In this document: piece after piece, positions 12,194-22,410 of the stretch
Layout of the letters: each line of letters starts with the position of its first letter
Numbering within the stretch: position 1 is the first letter of the stretch
Source: Macrothele yani
Lineage: Eukaryota > Arthropoda > Arachnida > Araneae > Macrothelidae
Assembly (NCBI GenBank): GCA_039090855.1
Contig: CM077010.1
Coordinates: 48,812,905 to 48,876,904 of the forward strand
DNA: 64,000 bases
Direction of reading: 5' to 3'
Program-made: the position numbers and the translations under genes
The notes under the pieces: generated by a model
The model's input: only the letters and a program-made list of their open reading frames with translations
Told to the model about the DNA's origin: nothing
The model's database searches: none

Positions 12194-13374
12194 CAGAGAT
12201 GCCAACCTGAGAAAGGGGTTATTAGTAACAAAATTTGAAGTTTTCAGTAAAACCGCTTCGACCTTCAATAAGATTTTCAGTACATCAAAAAAAATTTTAA
12301 AATCTCAGAATCGTTTATAACACTTTTTAATAAAATGAATGAGTTCCAAAATGTAGTTTTATTTAAAAAGTATATATTTCTGCAGTAGGGGCCATAACTT
12401 AGCAGTGAAACTTCAGTTTTGGCTCGCCAGCCCCAACATAAGAGCTACAGAGGCATCATCGGCGTGGCGGGTGACACCAGACCATTCGGCGAAAAAGAAA
12501 CGTCCCGTGAGCGCCAACATGCGAGCTATAGAGACGTCATCGGCATGGAGGGCGACACCCGACACTCAAGGTATTCAGCAAAAAAGAAATGTCTCGCAAG
12601 CTCCGACATACGATCTATAGAGGCGTCATAGGCGTAGCGGTGACACCTGACCTATAGAAGCATGGCGAATGACACCCGAGCTATTTGGCGAAAAAGAAAT
12701 TCCTCACGAGGTTGACATGCGAGCTATAGAGGCGTCATTCGGCATGGTGGGTCACACCCGGCAAGCCGATGACATTTCTTTTTATCTATTCGGTGAAAAA
12801 GAAATTCCTCACGAGCGCCGACATGTGAGCTATAGAGGCGTCATCAGCATGGTGGGTGACACCCGAAAACATTTCTTTTTATCTATTCGGGGAAAAAGAA
12901 ACGACTCATGAGCCCCGACATATGAGCAATAAAGGCGTCATAGGCATGGCGGACGACACCTGACATGAGAGCTATTTCGTAATGTCGGGTGTTACCCGAC
13001 AGTTGAGTGGAAAGGGTTAAAAAACGTTTGCACCGGAATTTTCACAAGCACAAAGCCACATGTAATCAATGTAAAGAATTCACAAAAGACGCTGAGCTGA
13101 GCTGAGCTCCCTCTCAGTTTTTGCCGACAGCACTCTCAAATGGCTGTACGGGGAATAGTGTGAAAAACAGCGTACGAGAAAGCTCTGGCTCCGTTGGCTT
13201 GGGAAGTCAGAACATAGAAAGCGTATAATAGGGAACTACCTGTAACGTGTGGGTTTTTTTACCAAAAGACGGCAAAAAATAAAAAAATGCGTGCATGGGC
13301 TTTTCCGTAGTTTTCTGTGTCACTTCCGTAAAACCGTAAAATGGAGTAAAAATCTGTAAAAGTTGGCATCTCTG
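12194..13374. mobile_element. hAT-like non-autonomous element carrying a nested TTAA-type element
   Basis: It starts CAGAGATGCCAAC at 12194 and ends GTTGGCATCTCTG at 13374, perfect 13-bp inverted ends related to those at 7260 and 10384. The last 354 bp match 62423-62774, and the interior holds a tandem-repeat block ending in a TTAA boundary. No convincing target duplication is visible (TACTTG versus CACATG). It has no transposase of its own. Confidence 0.6.
12381..13020. repeat. Tandem-repeat TTAA-type (piggyBac-like) element, left end lost
   Basis: About six degenerate units of roughly 80-110 bp share GAGCTATAGAGGCGTCAT, GGTGACACCCGAC and GCGAAAAAGAAATG. The block ends with a perfect hairpin (GTCGGGT GTT ACCCGAC, 12984-13000) and then GAGTGGAAAGGGTTAA (13005-13020). 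The same arrangement at 61281-62422 has matching inverted ends, TTAACCCTTTCCACT, on both sides. Here the left end is missing. Several frames stay open across the units, probably because unit lengths are often multiples of three. Confidence 0.6.
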
Positions 13375-13720
13375 CACATGAGCAACGATACGCAGTTCTC
13401 TAGGCAAAAATGACTTGATGTATTTACATTTTCAACACAAAATTTTCTTTGCATTTAAAAATGGACAGTAAAGCTTGCAGACCTGCCAACTTTTAAAAAT
13501 TGAAATCCTTAAAAAAAAAAAAATCAGTGAATGTTTAATCGATATGTTCCACTGACTGATGATACAGACCATATCAATTAAATATTTCGAACATATTGAT
13601 TAAAAGTCAGTTTATCACGCAGATTGTCTATTGTAATAGATTTCATTTGTCATAATGAATATATTATATTTGGCACTATATCATGCTTACAGCAAATAAA
13701 ATGCAATAGATATGCAAGTA
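13375..13720. other. Non-coding with an isolated CAGACCTGCCAAC end
   Basis: A hAT-like terminus identical to that at 7260 starts at 13478. No partner was found to its right before the Tigger element, so it is one half of a broken or nested copy. The rest is AT-rich and shows no gene. Confidence 0.35.
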
Positions 13721-15861
13721 CAGTGGATCCCACTAAAGAAGTTCCAGGTTAAGAAGTTTTATTTTTAGAGTCCCAATTTTTTTTTCCGTAGTGCTTATGT
13801 GTTAATTTTTCCCACTTAAGAAGTAACGATATTTCAAGTTTTCCCGCTTAAGAAGTTGTAAATGTCACAAGTTTCTAAGTAAAAACATACGCTTTTGGAA
13901 CTCGTCCAGCGGAAAAATGCATGTGAAAGAAGTAGGGAGGAAACATTTCTTTGTTCTCCCCATACATGTAGCAAGCGAAGCCCCTGCCGGCTTCCCACGG
14001 TCAACGCAGAGGGTCATGTTTACCCCCCCCACACACACACACACACTTCTTCTGCGTCTGCCCTTTGTGTATCACAATCAACTTATCTTTGGGGCTGGGG
14101 AAAGGCTGGGAAAGGAAACACCTGCTGAAAGTTGGTCATTCTGACAGAGTTAGGCTCATATGTTGCACCTCGTATACGTGGAGTTAAACGTTTAGTTTTA
14201 CTATTGAAATGCGTAGCTAGAAAATGGCATCAAAAGAAAAGCTTTATCTGTGGTTGAGAAAAGAAACATTATTATGAAAGTTGATGAAAACTCACATTTA
14301 ACTAGGGTGCAGATAGCAAAAGAACTAAATTTACCTGTTACAACCCTGAACGGTATATAGTGGCAAAACGGGACACTGTGCTTGCAAATGCTTCCCATTC
14401 ATTAAAAATGAAAAAAGATTAAGAAGGGTAAATATGAGGATATCGAAGAAAACTTCTTGTGCGGTTTAAACAAGCAAGAAATGCTAACATTCCGATCAAA
14501 GGGACAATTCTTCATGAGAAAGCAGAAGAGATTTCCAAGAAATTAAATGTTGAATATAATCCGTCCAATGGATGGATCGACCGTTTTAAGAAAAGAGCAG
14601 GACTGACTTATAAAACTGTTTATAGAGAATCAAAAAGTGTTAACGTCAAAGAAGTGGATGATTGAAAATCTAATGCTTTACCAGAACTTATCAGCATACT
14701 AAGCAAAAGATGTTTTCAACGCTGACGAGTGTGCTTTGTTTTACAACTTTATTCCTGAAAAGACCTACTCTTTCACAGGAGATAGCAGCCACGGAGTCAA
14801 AGTAAATAAAGAAAGATTGACAGTTCTGGTAGGAGCTAATATGGACGGAACAGAAAAGATGCCTTTATTGGTCATTGGAAAATCGAAGAATCTGAGGTGC
14901 TTCAAAGATGTGAAAACTTTTCCATGCAATTACAGAAATAGCAAAAACCCATGGATGATAGTTCAGATTTTTGAAAACTTTTTAATGGAGTTTCAGAAAA
15001 AAATGCCAAAGAAAATAGAAAAGTTTTGTTATTTTTGGATAATTGCACAGCCCATCCAAAGAACATGGATAATCTGGGAAATGTAAAAGTAGTTTTCCTG
15101 CCACCTAACTCGACTTGAATGTTACAACCAATGGACCAAGGAATAATTAAAACCACGAAACAATTCTACAGGAAACGTTTGGTTTATTGGCTACTGCAGA
15201 AGCTTGAATCAGACTCTAGTTACACCAGATATACACTGACATTTAATTTATTAGATGCTATGCATCCATCTTCAACGATCACAAATTGCTTCAGGAAAGC
15301 TGGTTTCAACGCTGATGAGCTTAGTTTTTCTGATGAAGAAAACAGTCATGACAACAATGAAGCTTGGGAAAGTTTGCAAAAAACAACAAATAAACTTCGA
15401 ATCTTCCTTTGAAGAGTTTGTAAACGTTGACAAAGATGTTCCCACTTTTGAAATGCAAAATATAGACAATATTTACGAAATCGAAACACAACAGGATGAT
15501 GAACCAGAAACGCCAGAAGATGAGTGCAGGCCAATTCCAACTTCAGCTGGTAAAGCATTAAAAACTTTTCGCCGCTTTATAGAAAGCCACGAACATGTTC
15601 CAGTGGACATAATGAGAAATTTGAGGGAATGGACACGAGGAAAAAAGGAAGAAGCAAACGCTTTTAGATCAGTATTTTTGTAATCCTGTAGCATAATAAA
15701 TGTAGCTTTTAATCCTCATATTCAAGTTTAAAAAGTTAAGTTGTGAAATTTTTTACTTTAAAATTAACTAAAATGTAATTCCTGGATCTCATCTATGCAA
15801 CATTTTTAATTGCTAAACTGTTACAAAACCCAACAAAAACTTCTTAAGCGGAATCCCACGG
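13721..15861 (+). mobile_element. Tigger/pogo-family DNA transposon
   Basis: TA dinucleotides (13719-13720 and 15862-15863) flank ends that begin CAGTGGATCCCACT and, reversed, CCGTGGGATTCCGCT. A TTAAGAAGTT-like motif recurs near both ends (about 13747, 13818, 13850 and 15840); such subterminal repeats are likely transposase-binding sites. The element carries a decayed transposase on the + strand and is about 2.1 kb, normal for the family. It is inactive. Confidence 0.75.
14224..15683 (+). pseudogene. Tigger/pogo transposase (CENP-B HTH + DDE), inactivated
   Basis: From about 14224 the frames give a Psq-type helix-turn-helix (KRKALSVVEKRNIIMKV), then a CENP-B-type HTH (14459-14665, ending RFKKRAGLTYKTVYRES), then the catalytic core. 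The core shows VFNADECALFYNF (first Asp), LFLDNCTAHP (second Asp) and LQPMDQGII (third Asp), the DDD order expected for pogo. A C-terminal acidic tail ends near 15683. Breaks include a frameshift close to the N-terminus, a stop around 14360, a frameshift before LFLDNC near 15030, and a TGA at 15117-15119 just before MLQPMDQG. The family binds the element's ends and cuts and pastes at TA; this copy cannot. Confidence 0.75.
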
Positions 15862-15863
15862 TA

Positions 15864-16594
15864 TAATTCTATCATTAATACACCATCTTTACGCTACATA
15901 CACAGATCAAAATTTCTTTATATGTAACTGCAAAATTACTGCAATATATTACACAGTAACTTTTTACTTTAACTTAAGAGGTTTTGACCCTTCATTTTTG
16001 CGACATGTCAGAACCACAATTTATGTCTTATTTGAAGGTGTTTTTAACCAGTTTTTCTCGCTAGGCTGCAAGTAGAGAGGGATTGGGGACACAGAAGTGG
16101 GCGAAATTGTGATCAAGTAATTCAGAACATACAGGCATGGGTGTTTCTTGGAAACATTTATTCTCCTCTAGAAATTGTACTAACCTAGATGAGGGGGGGG
16201 GGCGCTGTAAAAAATGCCCGCCTGCAAAATCCCCGTAATTTTTTTTATCATTTATGTACAATTTTCTAGTGTTGTTTATCATGTTATGTTACATTAAAGC
16301 ACACCACACTGCTAAAGATGCTTAATAATTATAATAATGTTAAGCAAAACATTCCTTTTTTTCCCTATTGGGAAAGGTGTCATTAAAAGTACCATCCAGC
16401 TAAAATTTCTTGCCACCCAGCAGCAAAAAAAAAAAAAAAAAAAAATCTAGGGAGAACACTATTGAGGTACATGACTTCACAATAATTCCTAAGTAGTAAC
16501 TACCTGTAAAAATAAATTGAATTATGTTTATAGTAAAGAATAATTTTTGGTTCTTTCCAATTTTATTCTCTCTCACTCTACCGTGTACACACAT

Positions 16595-16630
<36 letters not shown>

Positions 16631-16998
16631 GTTGTGTGTTTTGTCATGAGAAGTAGGCTTTACTTAAAATAAAATACAAAACCATTTAAGCATTACTTCT
16701 TCAGTGCTTTCAAAGCAAAAAAGAAAGAAAAAGGCTCATTTCAAAAATATTAAGAATATGTACACAGCATAGATTTAAAATTCTTTGTTGTATCCATATC
16801 TTCAGAAAACGTGCAACTTCAAAATACTAAATCCAAAACAAATTTAATGTTCTAAAAACTTTCCTTTTAAACAGGTAATAACTGAGTGATTATTAATCCT
16901 CATTTTGAAATTAAAAATGTGGTTGCTGGAATCTTGAATTTCAAAAATAAAGTTCAGTTTGGAAAATCAGAAACAATTGAAATTCAACAAATTTATAC
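15864..16998. other. Intron; no gene recognised
   Basis: AT-rich with G- and A-runs (about 16193 and 16424) and one dinucleotide microsatellite. No coding signal or transposon boundary was seen. Confidence 0.4.
16594..16630. repeat. (CT)n(AC)n compound microsatellite
   Basis: An uninterrupted CT run passes directly into an AC run. Simple repeat, likely length-polymorphic. Confidence 0.9.
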
Positions 16999-17256
16999 CT
17001 TCTTCACTGCTGTACTCTACACTGTCATCATTTTCCTCCTCCTCGTCATCCTCCTCTTCTGCCGTATCTTCAAAATCATCATTCCCACTCATACTGTTAG
17101 AATCTCCACTACCAAAATGATTGCTAGTCCTTTGTTTTTCGCCTTTCACTTTACTACTTTTGGAAGTACCATTCTGTGTTGGTGAAGAATTGATTTTTCT
17201 TTTCTTAGTCTTGGTGTTTTTTGGAGTACCTACATTCTTTCGTTTTCTTTTAGTAA
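16999..17256 (-). CDS. Internal exon, second seen of a - strand gene: basic/acidic nuclear protein
   Basis: The - strand shows an acceptor (CCAATCCAG|TTACT) and a donor (GAAGAAG|GTATAA). The 258 nt equal 2 + 85 codons + 1, and the previous exon's last base G plus TT gives Val. The peptide starts TKRKRKNVGTPKNTKTKKRK, a cluster of basic residues resembling nuclear localisation signals. It continues through a Ser-rich stretch to a strongly acidic block (FEDTAEEEDDEEEENDD) and ends SVEYSSEE. This alternation of basic and acidic low-complexity runs is typical of chromatin and nucleolar proteins, but no domain fixes the family. HDGF/LEDGF-like or DEK-like proteins are possibilities only. Confidence 0.6.
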
Positions 17257-18211
17257 CTGGATTGGGGAAAAGTATACACATTCATCACAGTAAAATAAAA
17301 TGTAAAGGATAACATCATACATAAATCAACATAGACTTATGAAAAGTCTTATTCACATCCAGGAAGCGGTGCAAATAAGTAATCATAAAATCAAATTTTT
17401 TTTTATCACATCTATAAAACAATATTGATAAAGAACTTATTTCCCTTAGTTTCTATTCATGTCACAAAACACTCCCCATCACTACCAAGTAGGCTGTTTT
17501 CCTTTCTCAGCAAAACATACTTAAGAAGTGCACAAACTTATATGGTTATCACACTGCCAAACACGAATTTCCTTACATCTGATTAGGGCAAAAATTTGAA
17601 GCTGATAATGCGTGAACATCAAGATTAACAGATTGCCAAAATACTCAAAGGAGATAACCGAACATATAAAATTTTCTGCATGTTCTGATCTTTGGAATCA
17701 ATATCAATTGGGACTGAAATACAGTGAAACCTGTTTTATGTTTTGCAATACACAAAGTAAAATCAACATATAACTGAAAAAATGTATTAACGAAACAGGG
17801 AAAATTGAGCATTAAGGGCAATTCAGAATTTTTTAATTATATATAAATGAGGTTCTACTGTATATAGATTTCAAAGATCAGAACACACAAATAGCCTTAA
17901 ATGTTTGATAGTCTTCTAGAGTATTTTTTCAAGTTTTAAGTCATCTAATGTTTGTGCACTTTATCCAAGCACACTCGAAATACAAAGTGCAAAACATTGG
18001 AAGAACTCAAAAGTACAGTGTGTATTCTTCAGCAGCTGTGTTTATGTAGTATGGGTTACAGCACTACCACCTATGTTATTAGCAGAAAAAAGTTCCCCTG
18101 GTAGAGAGAAAAAAAAAAAAAAAGAAAAGAAACCATGTGCAAAAGAGGGACAGACTGATTTAAGAAGAAATATATTAGGATTAAATTAAATACAAGGAAT
18201 CTAACAACAAC
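17257..18211. other. Intron; one small MITE, otherwise nothing recognised
   Basis: AT-rich intron-like sequence between the 16999-17256 exon and the Penelope composite. It contains the MITE at 17722-17860 and an A-run near 18110. Confidence 0.4.
17722..17860. mobile_element. Tigger/mariner-type MITE
   Basis: TA on both sides (17720-17721 and 17861-17862) flanks a 139-bp element that begins CAGTGAAACCTG and, read from the other end, CAGTAGAACCTCATTTA. Short, AT-rich and non-coding, it has the normal form of a pogo-family MITE. Confidence 0.6.
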
Positions 18212-18282
18212 AAAATAGATATTAATTATAAATATAATGATCCGATTTATTGGTGTCCAAAGTAAGAAATCACACAAATTTC

Positions 18283-18326
18283 ACTCCGCAAGCTTTCTCC
18301 GTCAACGGACGGCTTCATCAGGCGGT
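18283..18326 (-). ncRNA. Hammerhead-like motif in the 3' UTR of Penelope copy A
   Basis: On the - strand: ACCGC, CTGATGA, a stem-loop (CCGTC CGTT GACGG), GAAA, then GCTTGCGG. CTGATGA-stem-GAAA is the conserved hammerhead core, and CCGC/GCGG could form stem I. Hammerhead ribozymes are known in Penelope-like elements. Stem III and the cleavage triplet are not clear, so activity is uncertain. Confidence 0.5.
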
Positions 18327-18492
18327 TACATAGAGAATATAGAATCAAAATTGTAGACAGAATGTTAATTCTAATATGACAAATGAAATCATGCGTCAAG
18401 ACCGCGCGCATAAATAACCACGAACGTGGTGAATACAATATCTTAAAAGCTAATGCAAAAGCAAACAATGAAACTTTAGGAAGAAACTAGAA

Positions 18493-20008
18493 TCATGAAG
18501 ACCATCTTGCGATGCCTAGCAGATGGTTCCAAGCCACCGGTAGTTCGAAAGAGACATCGGTGTTGCATACATCCTGTTTCGTTAATATCTCAACTGTTTT
18601 CCTTATGGCAGCTGTTCTTGCGTCTCCATATGGTGCGATCTTCGAGATATTCTGCCATTGGGGTTGAGCTTGATGGTTAGCTACTTCTTTGGCAAGTGAC
18701 GTAGAAAGTTTCTTTTGTGCAACATCCCTCTTATGCTCATTCATTCTCTCCTCAAATGACCTTTTTGTGAGACCTACGTAAAATTTAGTTGAGGAGTCTG
18801 GGTATAACAATGGGATGCAATAGATGCCCGCATCTGTGAGCTTGAAGGTACTATTACTTCTTGCTGCGCTGAGGATGGTTGCCATATGTTTAGAAGCTTT
18901 AAGGCCAACATCCAATCCTTTCTTCTGAAAGTGATTTTTAATAAAATAAGATATTTTTGGGATGTACAGGATCGAACCAACAAATTTTAAAGGTGCTCTT
19001 CTGTTCGGTGTAGCAAGTGTGTTGGCTTCAGCTTTCGCTATTGTGTCCTCTACACGGGAGACGTCAAACCCTCCTGCAAAGGCAAGATCTTTCTAAGACT
19101 TAATTTCGGCATCATAGTCAGATTTCAAGGTGCAAAAATCTTTGGCTCTTTTAGCCCGGTATTTGAATAGAGCATACTTGTGTGTTGTTGGGTTGGCTGA
19201 TCCTGGTGGAATAGGGTTAGGTACGTGCATGGGTTTATAGTAGACTTTGGTAGTGAGTGTACCTGAAATCGATTTCTTCACAAGTACATCTAAATATGGT
19301 AACTCTCCTTGATTTTCTATTTCCATCGCAAATTTAATGTCTTCATGTATGTTGTTCATGTCTACCATAAAGTCTTGCAAGTAGGCTTCTCCGTGCTCCC
19401 AGACAAAAAAGATATCATCTGCATAGCGTAGCCATACTCTTGGTGTCCTGGGAAGAGTGGCGAGTATGATCTCTTCAATAGGTCTCATGATGGCTTCAGC
19501 GAGTATTGGAGACAAGGCTGAACCCATCGGGAATCCTTTTGATTGCTTGTAGACATGGGAGCCATAGGTAAAAAAGTTGGAATCTACAGCTAAGTCAAGA
19601 ACAGCAAAGATATCTTTCAGAGCTTCTTTATCATAAAGGTTAGCTCCAGCCAGGGTTCGTTTGATGTTTTGCGTTGCTTCTGGTATTGGAACAGAGGGGT
19701 AGAGGGAGATAACGTCAAAGCTGCCAATAAGTTCATGTTGTGCAATGGTGATACCTTTTAGCTTGGAGATGAAGTCATTCGAGGATCTAAGGACTCTGTG
19801 TTCGGAAGGAATGGCATAAGAAAAGTTGCCAGGGCTTTCTCAAGGTGTGCTGATGGTGCTCTCTTCCTTGAAAGGATCGGCTTGATTGGGTTGCCCTCTT
19901 TATGGTGCTTTAATCTCCCGAATAATTTGGGTATGGATGCCCCAGGAGGGAGTTTCGCTGCTCGCTTGATGGCGTCTGGAAGGGCTTTACAATTAGAAGC
20001 TTTCCTGA
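18493..20008 (-). pseudogene. Penelope-like RT/GIY-YIG polyprotein, copy A, inactivated
   Basis: On the - strand the sequence enters in the finger region (LPPGASIPKLFGRLKHHKEG). After a frameshift it gives the palm with MGSALSPILAEAIMRPIEE and the catalytic RYADDIFFVWEHG (19527-19093). After a TAG it gives the C-terminal GIY-YIG endonuclease (18915-18493), with GIYCIPLLYPDSSTKFYVG, KRSFEERMNEHKRDV and a downstream Glu in the AAIRKTVEIL segment. The N-terminus is missing through 5' truncation. The order RT then GIY-YIG is diagnostic of EN-containing Penelope-like elements. The family reverse-transcribes its RNA at a nicked target; this copy is dead. Confidence 0.8.
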
Positions 20009-20009
20009 C

Positions 20010-21572
20010 GTTAATGTTTCTTCTAAGACACTTACCCATTCGGAGCTTGTGATCCTGCAGAAAGGCCCGAAATTTACATTTGAGAGACCTCTTAGGTACA
20101 AAGAAGTGGTGCCACAAATCGAAAGTGTCCTACGACATTTGCCAGTTTCTGAGCGTGACCCTATCAGATACAAATGCGCAGCCATGCTTACAAGTATTGC
20201 GAAGGCACGGAGTAGAAATTACATTCAGAAGCTCCCTAATGAATTAAAGAGGCTCAAAAATGATAGAGACATTGTTTTCCTGCTAACTGATAAGTCGGGA
20301 CAGATCGCCATAATGGACGAGCAAGACTACGACATAAAAATTCGTTCTTTCATTGATTTGAACGCCGTTATGCAGACAAAAGACCCTCTCAACAGATGGA
20401 AAGCAAGAGTCAGGAAAGCTTCTAATTGTAAAGCCCTTGCAGACGCCATCAAGCGAGCAGCGAAACTCCCTCCTGGGGCATCCATACCCAAATTATTCGG
20501 GAGATTAAAGCACCATAAAGAGGGCAACCCAATCAGACCGATCGTTTCAAGGAAGAAAGCACCATCAACACACCTTGAGAAAGCCCTGGCAACTTTTCTT
20601 ATGCCATTCCTTCCGAACACAGACAGAGTCCTTAGATCCTCGAATGACTTCATCACCAAGCTAAAAGGTATCACCATTGCACAACATGAACTTATTGGCA
20701 GCTTTGACGTTATCTCCCTCTAAGACATTAAATTTGCGATGGAAATAGAAAATCAAGGAGAGTTACCATATTTAGATGTACTTGTGAAGAAATCGATTTC
20801 AGGTACACTCACTACCAAAGTCTACTATAAACCCATGCATGTACCTAACCCTATTCCACCAGGATCAGCCAACCCAACAACACACAAGTATGCTCTATTC
20901 AAATACCGGGCTAAAAGAGCCAAAGATTTTTGCACCTTGAAATCTGACTATGATGCCGAAATTAAGTCTTAGAAAGATCTTGCCTTTGCAGGAGGGTTTG
21001 ACGTCTCCCGTGTAGAGGACACAATAGCAAAAGTTGAAACCAACACACTTACTACACCGAACAGAAGAGCACCTTTAAAATTTGTTGGTTCGATCCTGTA
21101 CATCCCAAAAATATCTTATTTTATTAAAAATCACTTTCAGAAGAAAGGATTGGATGTTGGCCTTAAAGCTTCTAAACACATGGCAACCATCCTCGGCGCA
21201 GCAAGAATTAATAGTACCTTCAAGCTCACAGATGCGGGAATCTATTGCATCCCATTGTTATACCCAGACTCCTCAACTAAATTTTACGTAGGTCTCACAA
21301 AAAGGTCATTTGAGGAGAGAATGAATGAGCATAAGAGGGATGTTGCACAAAAGAAACTTTCTACCTCACTTGCCAAAGAAGTAGCTAACCATCAAGCTCA
21401 ACCCCAATGGCAGAATATCTCGAAGATCGCACCATATGGAGACGCAAGAACAGCTGCCATAAGGAAAACAGTTGAGATATTAACGAAACAGGATGTATGC
21501 AACACCGATGTCTCTTTCGAACTACCGGTGGCTTGGAACCATCTGCTAGGCATCGCAAGATGGTCTTCATGA
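20010..21572 (+). pseudogene. Penelope-like polyprotein, copy B, RT core deleted
   Basis: The open frame at 20049-20723 covers the region upstream of the palm: FERPLRYKEVVPQIES, then LKNDRDIVFLLTDKSGQ, then IPKLFGRLKHHKEG. It then jumps from SFDVISL directly to a segment equivalent to DIKFAMEIENQGELPY, deleting the GSALSP and YADD motifs. A TAG at 20970-20972 is shared with copy A. The GIY-YIG domain (21150-21572) is otherwise intact and almost identical to that of copy A. Loss of the catalytic core means this copy could not have mobilised itself after insertion. Confidence 0.8.
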
Positions 21573-21737
21573 TTCTAGTTTCTTCCTAAAGTTTCATTGT
21601 TTGCTTTTGCATTAGCTTTTAAGATATTGTATTCACCACGTTCGTGGTTATTTATGCGCGCGGTCTTCACGCATGATTTCATTTGTCATATTAGAATTAA
21701 CGTTCTGTCTACAATTTTGATTCTATATTCTCTATGT

Positions 21738-21780
21738 AACCGCCCGATGAAGCCGTCCGTTGACGGAGAAAGCTTGCGGA
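21738..21780 (+). ncRNA. Hammerhead-like motif in Penelope copy B
   Basis: Same core as copies A and C except that CTGATGA reads CCGATGA (21744-21750), a change at a conserved core position that would probably abolish activity. The stem CCGTC/GACGG and GAAA (21768-21771) are retained. Confidence 0.45.
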
Positions 21781-21959
21781 GTGAAATTTGTGTGATTTCT
21801 TACTTTCGACACCAATAAATCGGATCATTATATTTATAATTAGTTTTCTGGTGTTGGCGTCCCACAAGCTATATAAAATAGATATTGCTATCTTCACACA
21901 GAGGTCATCGCTCTTTCCACGTTTGCCATTTATAAGCAAGCCACGGAAAAATTTTCATT

Positions 21960-22031
21960 GGCCGCCACCGGGAATCGAACCCAGGGTCTTCCAGTTATAT
22001 GCCGGATATGCTTCCACTGCACCACAGCAGC
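21960..22031 (-). tRNA. tRNA-like head of a SINE (pseudo-tRNA)
   Basis: On the - strand 72 nt fold into a full cloverleaf: acceptor GCTGCTG/TGGCGGC (with wobbles), D-stem GTGC/GCAT, anticodon stem TCCGG/CTGGA, and T-arm CTGGG-TTCGATT-CCCGG. A-box- and B-box-like sequences are present. The anticodon loop reads CATATAA, so the nominal anticodon is TAT (Ile), but position 33 is A rather than the near-universal T. Together with the SINE tail that follows and related B-box copies nearby, this argues for a SINE head, not a functional tRNA gene. Confidence 0.55.
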
Positions 22032-22176
22032 CTCGAATTCCTCCAGACTCACACACACTGACTGCCACGCCAATTTGGCAGGTTGCTTCTTGGAGCCCCG
22101 CACAATGCTGGGGATTCACCAAAGATGGTAAGCAGCAACTGAACAAATAATTAGAAGGTGAATGAATAATTAATAC

Positions 22177-22410
22177 AGACATTTGACATGGACCAGGAAC
22201 ATCAAACAGAGGTCATCGCTCTTTCCACGTTTATAAGCGAGTCACAGAAAAATTCTCATTGGGCGCGTAACTGGAAGACCCTGGGTTTGGTTCTCAAACG
22301 TGCGCGTAACGATTCCCGGTGGTGGCCAATGAGAATTCTTCTGTAACTCACTTATAAACGTGGAAAGGCGATGACCTCTGTTTGATGTTCCTGGTCTACG
22401 TCAAATGTCT
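22177..22410. repeat. Fold-back made of two inverted SINE tails
   Basis: Arms 22177-22262 and 22326-22410 are near-perfect reverse complements. The loop contains tRNA-head fragments (CTGGAAGACCCTGGGTTTGG and GATTCCCGGTGGTGG) and a repeated GCGCGTAAC at the junctions. A strong cruciform or hairpin is expected. Confidence 0.75.

Larger units (their letters stand above)
18224..21874. mobile_element. Head-to-head pair of Penelope-like elements in one insertion
   Basis: Copy A (- strand, 18224 to about 20008) and copy B (+ strand, about 20009-21874) meet at their truncated 5' ends and point their 3' ends outward. The perfect 12-mer AAAATAGATATT lies immediately outside both (18212-18223 and 21875-21886), so the pair behaves as one insertion. 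A and B share a premature TAG that copy C (50013-52560) lacks, so they descend from the same source. B has lost about 360 bp covering the reverse transcriptase catalytic region at 20722. B also carries at its 3' end about 35 extra bases matching the reversed 5' end of copy C. Confidence 0.8.

Noticed and set aside
12188..13380. Target duplication of the 12194-13374 element
   Set aside because: TACTTG and CACATG match at too few positions.
16886..17185. + strand frame that looks like membrane segments
   Set aside because: Antisense of the basic/acidic exon on the - strand; runs of acidic and lysine codons read hydrophobic in reverse.
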